Of a stretch of DNA of 64,000 nt, positions 59,035 to 64,000 are shown piece by piece. Made by a program: the position numbers and the translations under genes. Each line of letters begins with the position of its first letter. Positions within the stretch are counted from its first letter, which is position 1. The notes below the pieces were generated by a model. The model was given only the letters and a program-made list of their open reading frames with translations. It ran no database searches and was not told where the DNA came from. This stretch comes from Anaerolineae bacterium. Its GTDB lineage: Bacteria; Chloroflexota; Anaerolineae; Anaerolineales; Anaerolineaceae. The stretch covers positions 19,899 to 83,898 of the forward strand of contig JABLXC010000012.1 of assembly GCA_013178185.1 (NCBI GenBank). Reading direction: 5' to 3'.

Positions 59035-59731
59035 TGCGCCCGTCATGCTGATCACCGGCGCTCGCAAGGGGATCGGCAGGTACCTGGCGGAGTATTACCT
59101 CAGCAAAGGCTGGCGGGTGGTGGGGTGCAGCCGTAGTCCATCGGATTTGGAGGCGCTTGATTACCAGCATCATTGCCTGGATGTCGCTGATGAAAAGGCT
59201 GTCCGTGCCCTGTTTGCGCAGATCCGCAAGCAGTACGGACGCCTGGATGTCTTGCTCAACAACGCCGGGATCGCCGCGATGAACCACGCTCTGCTGACCC
59301 CGCTGGAGACCGTTTCGCGCTTGCTCGACACCAATGTTCTGGGCGTGTTCCTCTTTTGCCGGGAGGCTGCTCGCCTTATGCAGCCTCGCAAGTTTGGCCG
59401 AATCGTCAACTTTACTACCGTCGCTGTGCCGCTGATGCTGGAAGGAGAGGCCATCTACGCGGCTTCTAAAGCTGCTGTTGCCAGTCTGACGCAGGTTCTG
59501 GCGCGTGAACTTGCCCCCTTTGGGATTACTGTAAACGCCATCGGCCCGACGCCCGTCGAAACCGACCTGATTCGCGGCGTTTCCAAGGAAAAACTCGATC
59601 GTCTGCTGGAACGGCAGGCCATCCATCGTTTCGGAGAGTTTGCTGACATCTCGAATACCGTTGACTTTTTTATTCGACCGGAGAGCAATTTCATCACCGG
59701 ACAGATCATTTATTTAGGTGGAGTTTCATGA
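59027..59731 (+). CDS. SDR-family 3-oxoacyl-ACP-reductase-like dehydrogenase
   Basis: 234 residues from ATG 59027, inside the ACP coding end (AAGGA 7 bases upstream); an in-frame ATG at 59045 is also possible. It shows the SDR signatures ITGARKGIGRYLAEYYL (NADP binding), LLNNAGIA, the catalytic Tyr and Lys in IYAASKAAVASL, and NAIGPTPVETDLI. This FabG-like fold would reduce a beta-keto acyl group on the neighbouring ACP to the 3-hydroxy form. Its stop overlaps the ligase start by 4 bases. Sugar or other substrates are possible for this broad family. Confidence 0.83.
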   Translation: MSDAPVMLITGARKGIGRYLAEYYLSKGWRVVGCSRSPSDLEALDYQHHCLDVADEKAVRALFAQIRKQYGRLDVLLNNAGIAAMNHALLTPLETVSRLLDTNVLGVFLFCREAARLMQPRKFGRIVNFTTVAVPLMLEGEAIYAASKAAVASLTQVLARELAPFGITVNAIGPTPVETDLIRGVSKEKLDRLLERQAIHRFGEFADISNTVDFFIRPESNFITGQIIYLGGVS

Positions 59732-61074
59732 TCGAATTTTTATTGGATGTCTTTAAAGAATTTGAACAGGAAGAAGCTGTCATCTGGAAAGATCGTTCTT
59801 ACACATACGGCTGGATGTTGGAGCGCGTGGGAGCATGGCAAAAAGCCATTCAAGAAAACCAAATTCCCGCCGGTTCGGTGACCATCCTGGAGGCGGATTT
59901 TTCTCCAAACTCGATTGCGCTATTTCTCGCTTTGGTGGAACATCGCTGCATTCTTGTCCCGCTTACCAGCTCGGTGGAGATGAATAAACCGGAATTTATC
60001 GAAATCGCTGAGGGCGAATTCAACTTCCGCATTGACGATGAGGACCGGGTCGAGATTTCTCGCTTGCCTTATACCGCTAACCATGCGTTTTACGAAACGC
60101 TCCGGCAGCGCCGAAGCCCTGGCCTGGTCTTATTCTCTTCCGGCTCCACCGGCAAGAGCAAAGCCGCCGTTCACGATCTCACCGGCCTGCTTGAAAAGTT
60201 CAAGGTGCGCCGCAATCGCCAACGCGCTATTACCTTCCTGTTGTACGACCATATCGGCGGGGTCAACACTATGCTCTACATGCTTTCGAATGGCGGCACG
60301 ATCGTCACTGTGCCTGCTCGTACCCCCGACATTGTCTTGAGTGCGGTTGAAAAATACCAAGTCGAACTTCTGCCGACTTCGCCCACTTTCATCAATCTGA
60401 TTCTCTTGAGCGAAGCTTACAAGCAGCGTGATTTGAGCGTGCTTAAAACGGTAACGTACGGCACCGAACCGATGCCAGAAAGCACCCTCAAGCGTTTTCA
60501 TGAGCTTTTTCCGCACATCAAACTCCAGCAGACCTATGGCCTTTCCGAAGTGGGCATTCTGCGCTCCAAATCGAAGAGCTCCGATTCCCTGTGGGTCAAG
60601 GTGGGCGGAGAAGGGTTTGAAACGCGCGTTGTAGATGGTATCCTGCACATCAAAGCGCAATCCGCCATGCTGGGCTACCTCAACGCCCCCAGCCCATTTA
60701 CCGAGGATGGCTGGTTCAACACCGGCGATGAGGTAGAGGTGGATGGAGAGTACCTGCGCATTTTGGGCCGCCGTTCTGAGATCATCAACGTCGGCGGTGA
60801 AAAGGTCTATCCTGCCGAAGTCGAGTCGGTCATCCAGGAGATGGATGATGTAGCTGAGGTGACGGTATATGGGGAGAAAAACCCCATCACTGGCAATATC
60901 GTTTGCGCCCGGGTGCGCCTTAAAACGCCTCGTGACCCAAAAGACTTTGCCCTCCAGATAAAGAAGTACTGCCGCGGCCGCTTGCCTGCTTTTAAGACGC
61001 CAGTGAAGGTGTCCTTTGTGGAAGACGAACAGCACAGCGCCCGGTTCAAGAAGATGCGCCTGAAAGCGTCCTGA
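59728..61074 (+). CDS. AMP-dependent acyl-CoA/ACP synthetase (ANL superfamily)
   Basis: 448 residues, shorter than typical CoA ligases (~550), as seen in ACP-loading ligases. Adenylation motifs are present: LVLFSSGSTGKSKAAVHD (P-loop, ~residue 135), QQTYGLSEVGIL, DGWFNTGDEVEVDGEYLRILGR, IINVGGEKVYPAEVE, and the C-terminal catalytic Lys in ARFKKMRL. It would activate a carboxylic acid with ATP and load it on the ACP encoded two genes upstream. Substrate is not evident. The start overlaps the SDR stop (ATGA). Confidence 0.87.
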   Translation: MIEFLLDVFKEFEQEEAVIWKDRSYTYGWMLERVGAWQKAIQENQIPAGSVTILEADFSPNSIALFLALVEHRCILVPLTSSVEMNKPEFIEIAEGEFNFRIDDEDRVEISRLPYTANHAFYETLRQRRSPGLVLFSSGSTGKSKAAVHDLTGLLEKFKVRRNRQRAITFLLYDHIGGVNTMLYMLSNGGTIVTVPARTPDIVLSAVEKYQVELLPTSPTFINLILLSEAYKQRDLSVLKTVTYGTEPMPESTLKRFHELFPHIKLQQTYGLSEVGILRSKSKSSDSLWVKVGGEGFETRVVDGILHIKAQSAMLGYLNAPSPFTEDGWFNTGDEVEVDGEYLRILGRRSEIINVGGEKVYPAEVESVIQEMDDVAEVTVYGEKNPITGNIVCARVRLKTPRDPKDFALQIKKYCRGRLPAFKTPVKVSFVEDEQHSARFKKMRLKAS

Positions 61075-61084
61075 GGGCTCCCTC

Positions 61085-61933
61085 ATGACAGAAATCCGAC
61101 CGGCAGCCCTGACAGATTTTGACGCTTTGCTTCCCCTCCTTCTCGGCGGCTTTCGCAGTCCCCCTCCGCCTCAGCTTCTGCAGACGCTCTTCCAGCCTCG
61201 CTGGGATAACCCACACAAAAACGCCGGTTGGATGTTGATTGCCCAAGGCCGCCCGGTCGGATTTCTCGGAACGTTGTTTAGCCGCCGGCCTACCCCACGG
61301 GGCAGGCAGGTGTTCTGCAATCTCTCTCTCTGGCATGTTTTACCTGAGTATCGTTCCGAGAGTCTTTTGCTGCTTATGCAGGCGCTGCGGATGAGAGATG
61401 TCACCATTACCAATTTCACCGGCAATAAGGTGACGCCTATCTTGCGCAAGTTTGGTTTCAGTCAGGTGGACGAACGATTTACGATTCTCTTTCCCTTTCC
61501 TGTACCTTCTTCTCTTAAGATGGAAGTGCTGTTCGATCCACGCGCCATGCGCCCTGAACTGCAGGGCGACGCTCTGCGGGTGCTGGAAGATCACCTTTCC
61601 TTGCCCTGCCGCCACCTGCTCCTCAAGACCAGCCAGGGGGCATGTCATATCCTCTATAACATCGTCCGAAAGAAAGGTTTGCGTGTGATGCAGGTGCTTT
61701 ACCGCAGCGACCCGGTTTTGTTTCTGCAGAACCTTCGCGGTCTTTGTTGGAAGGTTTGTACAACGCAGAACCTGGCTGGGATGATGATTGGCGATAATTT
61801 TCTGGCCGGAAAGCCACTTAAAGCTGCACTGCAGGTCGTCCAGCGCGAGGCGCACCTTTTCCGCTCTGCCGTGCTGAACCGTTTCGAGATGGACATGGCG
61901 TATTCCGAACTTCAACTTTTTGGCCTTCCATGA
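61085..61933 (+). CDS. GNAT-like acyltransferase, possible glycan N-acyl or O-acyl transferase
   Basis: 282 residues. The N-terminal ~145 residues have GNAT-like features: EIRPAALTDFDALLPLLLGGF, GWMLIAQGRPVGFLGTLFS, LWHVLPEYRSESLLLLMQAL (acyl-CoA-binding region), and ITNFTGNKVTPILRKFGF. The C-terminal half (from ~residue 150) is less typical and may hold the acceptor site. Position directly after ACP, reductase and ligase suggests that it moves the acyl group to an amino or hydroxyl group of a sugar. It starts 10 bases after the ligase stop and overlaps the upstream part of the deacetylase frame only if the earlier start of that gene is used. Confidence 0.7.
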   Translation: MTEIRPAALTDFDALLPLLLGGFRSPPPPQLLQTLFQPRWDNPHKNAGWMLIAQGRPVGFLGTLFSRRPTPRGRQVFCNLSLWHVLPEYRSESLLLLMQALRMRDVTITNFTGNKVTPILRKFGFSQVDERFTILFPFPVPSSLKMEVLFDPRAMRPELQGDALRVLEDHLSLPCRHLLLKTSQGACHILYNIVRKKGLRVMQVLYRSDPVLFLQNLRGLCWKVCTTQNLAGMMIGDNFLAGKPLKAALQVVQREAHLFRSAVLNRFEMDMAYSELQLFGLP

Positions 61934-61958
61934 AGGCCAATGCGCAAAAGGATGCTCG

Positions 61959-62981
61959 ATGGCGATGAATGCTCTCAAAACCTTTATGTCATGGTTTACT
62001 CGCCCAATCTATGGCGGGATCGGGACGATCCTGATGTTTCATCGCATTGTCCCGGACATCCAGAAAAAACGCAGGCCGGAGAATGCAGCTCTTGAGACCA
62101 CGGCCGAAGAGCTGGAGCAGGTCATTCGCTTTTTCATCGCCCGCCATTATGAGTTTGCCTCGCTCGACCGCGTCCATGAGATCCTGACAAGCGGGAAGCA
62201 AAGCCGCCGCTTTGTAGCGTTTACCTTTGATGACGGATACGCTGACATTCTGGTGTATGGTTATCCGGTGTTCAAGAAGTATGATGTCCCTTTTGCCGTC
62301 AACCTGATCAGCGGTTTTCCTGACCGGCAGGTGGTGTTGTGGTGGTACCTGCTGGAGGAATTGTTGCTGACGCGCCAGCAAATTCGATTCGAGCTGGATG
62401 GCGCAGCGTACGATTTTGATCTCACTTCCCCGCAGGGCGCAAACCAGGCTTCTAATCAGATCCGCCGCCTGGTCAAATTTGCGCCTCCTGGCGAGTTCGA
62501 AAAGCGCCTGGAGGCGATCTTTTCCCCTTATTTTGATGACCTGTACCGCAAGACGGGCGAGATGGCGCTTTCCTGGGATGACGCCCGCCGTCTGGCAAGC
62601 GACCCACTGGTGACCATCAACGCCCACACAGCCCGGCATTATGTCCTCAGCAAGCTGGATGAGGATGTTGCCCGCCAGGAGATATTAACCGGTAGGGAAC
62701 GGATCGAAGCGGAATTGCAACAGGAAGTGCGCCATTTTGCCTATCCATATGGCGGCCCGAATGAAGCTGGCCCGCGGGAGTTTGCCCTGGCGGCTTCCTG
62801 TGGCTTTCTCACCGCTACGACGACGCGGTTTGCCAATCTCTTCCCTGCCCATCGCGATCATCTGCACGCCCTGCCGCGCATGGAGGTAGGCCGCCTGGGC
62901 GGCGTTGGCGGCTTGCCGTTGGCGCTTAACGGTTTCAGCACCTTGCGGCGCAACCGCTTCAGGCGGGTGGTGGTTGAATAA
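61959..62981 (+). CDS. Polysaccharide deacetylase (NodB homology, CE4)
   Basis: 340 residues from ATG 61959, with AAAAGG about 7 bases upstream; an ATG at 61920 would overlap the previous gene and is less likely. CE4 motifs: TFDDGYADI (metal-binding Asp pair, ~residue 92), INAHTARHYVLS carrying the His of a degenerate H(S/T)xxH motif, and HFAYPYGGPNEAG. The first ~35 residues include a short hydrophobic segment but no clear signal peptide, so it may act in the cytoplasm or on a membrane-linked intermediate. Removing an acetyl group would free an amine for re-acylation by the ACP/ligase/GNAT system just upstream, which makes a coherent pathway. Confidence 0.85.
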   Translation: MAMNALKTFMSWFTRPIYGGIGTILMFHRIVPDIQKKRRPENAALETTAEELEQVIRFFIARHYEFASLDRVHEILTSGKQSRRFVAFTFDDGYADILVYGYPVFKKYDVPFAVNLISGFPDRQVVLWWYLLEELLLTRQQIRFELDGAAYDFDLTSPQGANQASNQIRRLVKFAPPGEFEKRLEAIFSPYFDDLYRKTGEMALSWDDARRLASDPLVTINAHTARHYVLSKLDEDVARQEILTGRERIEAELQQEVRHFAYPYGGPNEAGPREFALAASCGFLTATTTRFANLFPAHRDHLHALPRMEVGRLGGVGGLPLALNGFSTLRRNRFRRVVVE

Positions 62982-63104
62982 ATTGCGCTTCTGACTTTTC
63001 CTGAAGGCGCGGGGGGGATGTGTACAACCTGTCTCGCGCGCCAGCATCCGCAGATTGGCTTCCGGCGCGTGGATAGGCTAAGTTGTTGATGTTTTACAGT
63101 CAGA

Positions 63105-63512
63105 TCAGGATCCGGATTCGGTGTCCTCTTTTTTCTGCGCTGAGCCGGCAGGAGGTTCTTCAGACGCGGGGGAAAGATCTGCGCTCAGCTGCCGGACCTC
63201 GCTAGCGATGACGTTGCCTTCGGCGCCGATCTGCTGTAATTCCCCCTGGATTTCGGTCTGGATTTCATCGGCAGCCTGCTTCACCTCTTCGAGGCTTTCT
63301 TCCAGGTTGGCTTCTCGGATGATCTTATTGGGCAGGTCGCGCAACTGGCGGGAGGTGGTTACCACTTCATTCCACATCGGAGAGCGTAACAATTGCCGCA
63401 GGAACTTTCCTAACCCGCGCGCAGCTTTGGTCATCTCTTGCGGCCCCAGCAGGATCAGGGCGATTAAGAGAATAAAAAAGATCTCTCCAAAACCGATATT
63501 GAAGATTTCCAT
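63105..63512 (-). CDS. tatB: Sec-independent protein translocase TatB-like subunit
   Basis: 135 residues. It begins MEIFNIGFGEIFFILLIALILLGP, the TatB signature (FNIG.GE...LLI..L.LGP), with a single N-terminal membrane helix, followed by an amphipathic helix (TKAARGLGKFLRQLLR). The C-terminal ~75 residues form an acidic coiled-coil-like tail (EESLEEVKQAADEIQTEIQ). It forms the receptor for twin-arginine signal peptides with TatC. It is the last gene of the tatC-tatA-tatB set on this strand, 16 bases after tatA. Confidence 0.87.
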   Translation of the reverse strand: MEIFNIGFGEIFFILLIALILLGPQEMTKAARGLGKFLRQLLRSPMWNEVVTTSRQLRDLPNKIIREANLEESLEEVKQAADEIQTEIQGELQQIGAEGNVIASEVRQLSADLSPASEEPPAGSAQKKEDTESGS

Positions 63513-63528
63513 GATATTACAGAGTTAT

Positions 63529-63720
63529 CTATTTTTGTTCTTGCTCTTTTTCTTCTTCGGTTTTCTTGTCTTTTGCTTCGTCGTCTTTCAGTCCCTGGCG
63601 GAAGTTTCGAATTCCGGAACCAAGCTCGCCCGCGATCTTGCCAATGCGCCCAACGCCAAAAATCAGGATCACAATTACCAGGATGATCAGTAATTCGGGT
63701 ACTCCAAGTCGGAATGGCAT
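63529..63720 (-). CDS. tatA: Sec-independent protein translocase TatA
   Basis: 63 residues from ATG 63720, with AAAAGGAG 8 bases upstream; a TTG two codons earlier is ignored. It has the short membrane helix (PELLIILVIVILIFGVGRIGKIAGELG) and amphipathic helix (GIRNFRQGLKDD) of TatA, and a charged tail of Lys, Glu and Asp. TatA oligomers form the protein-conducting part of the Tat translocon. The order after tatC differs from the common tatA-tatB-tatC order. Confidence 0.92.
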   Translation of the reverse strand: MPFRLGVPELLIILVIVILIFGVGRIGKIAGELGSGIRNFRQGLKDDEAKDKKTEEEKEQEQK

Positions 63721-63798
63721 GGTCAATTCTCCTTTTGATTAATCATCAATCTCGAACTTATGACCGCTGTTCATCACTTTCAACATCGATCTTTCTTT

Positions 63799-64000
63799 TT
63801 AAGGGGCTTTGCTGACCGCAGGGGCTTTGGAGGGCTTCTTTTCCGGCCGTCTGGCGATGGCGGCAAATAAAATACTCAACAGGTACAAGATCGTCAGGGG
63901 CAACATTAGCAGCCCCATGTTGACAGGATCCGGGGTGGGCGTGATCACCGCGGCAAGGACTGCGATCAGCACCAGCGCGATGCGCCATTGTTTTGCCAGC
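63799..64000 (-). CDS. tatC: Sec-independent protein translocase TatC, C-terminal part (5' end outside window)
   Basis: The - strand frame is open from the window edge to the TAA at 63801-63799 (67 codons). The sequence includes WRIALVLIAVLAAVITPTPDP, matching the last membrane helices of TatC, then the final helix NMGLLMLPLTILYLLSILFAAIA and a basic tail. TatC is the membrane receptor for twin-arginine signal peptides. The residues and gene order (tatA and tatB follow) make the assignment firm despite truncation. Confidence 0.88.
   Translation of the reverse strand, partial: LAKQWRIALVLIAVLAAVITPTPDPVNMGLLMLPLTILYLLSILFAAIARRPEKKPSKAPAVSKAP

Noticed and set aside
63758..63988. A 76-codon - strand frame at the right edge
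   Set aside because: The TatC frame on the same strand (63799-64000) has recognisable TatC sequence, whereas this frame is His/Arg-rich without any domain.
1..64000. tRNA, rRNA, insertion sequences or prophage genes
   Set aside because: I saw no cloverleaf with a T-loop consensus outside coding regions, no rRNA-like sequence, no transposase or integrase, and no terminal inverted repeats.

Overview
The window looks like a chromosomal segment of an uncultured or poorly studied member of the Chloroflexota, probably class Anaerolineae. I infer this from moderately high GC, frequent TTG/GTG starts, TATAAT-like -10 boxes, and the mix of families: paired DUF3048 lipoproteins, an NBR1-type Ig lipoprotein, M55 peptidases, propeller lipoproteins, an alpha-glucan phosphorylase and FmrO-type rRNA methyltransferases. 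This is an inference from gene content; no rRNA or tRNA gene is present to settle it.

Region 1 (1-28200) is a long envelope-polysaccharide locus on the + strand, with one divergent membrane gene at its left edge. A small winged-helix regulator is followed by five tightly packed genes that match the WbpI-D-E-B-A set for UDP-2,3-diacetamido-2,3-dideoxy-mannuronic acid. Next come a Wzx-type flippase, a large membrane protein, two SAM methyltransferases, two paralogous CgeB-like proteins, a glutaminase-less asparagine-synthetase homologue, two SDR sugar epimerases, three GT4 glycosyltransferases, a second (WecC-type) UDP-sugar dehydrogenase, a complete AsnB, a second GT-C-like membrane protein and a third methyltransferase. 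No priming transferase, Wza/Wzc or clear Wzy is recognised here.

Region 2 (28200-50930) holds general genes: polX, small lipoproteins, glgP, a DUF5698-type membrane protein, a convergent nfeD plus orphan solute-binding-protein operon, a solitary dnaK with a strong terminator, an Ig-domain lipoprotein, a secreted protein made of four ~105-residue repeats, a peptidase S51 / propeller-protein pair, an aldo/keto reductase, tandem DUF3048 lipoproteins, an M48 protease and tandem M55 peptidases.

Region 3 (50988-55207) is the most interesting part: a divergent tRNA-guanine transglycosylase, two tandem divergent members of the 16S rRNA m7G1405 (FmrO/Arm/Rmt) methyltransferase family, and an RsmF-like m5C methyltransferase, all overlapping or nearly touching. 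It reads as an operon that modifies the ribosomal decoding site. The two methyltransferase copies have eroded in complementary motifs.

Region 4 (55261-64000) has a propeller lipoprotein and a UbiB/AarF kinase, then a 477-base non-coding stretch with two hairpins and a palindrome. A compact cassette follows (acyl carrier protein, SDR reductase, AMP-forming ligase, GNAT-like protein, polysaccharide deacetylase), probably for acyl modification of a glycan. The window ends with tatB, tatA and the 3' end of tatC on the - strand.
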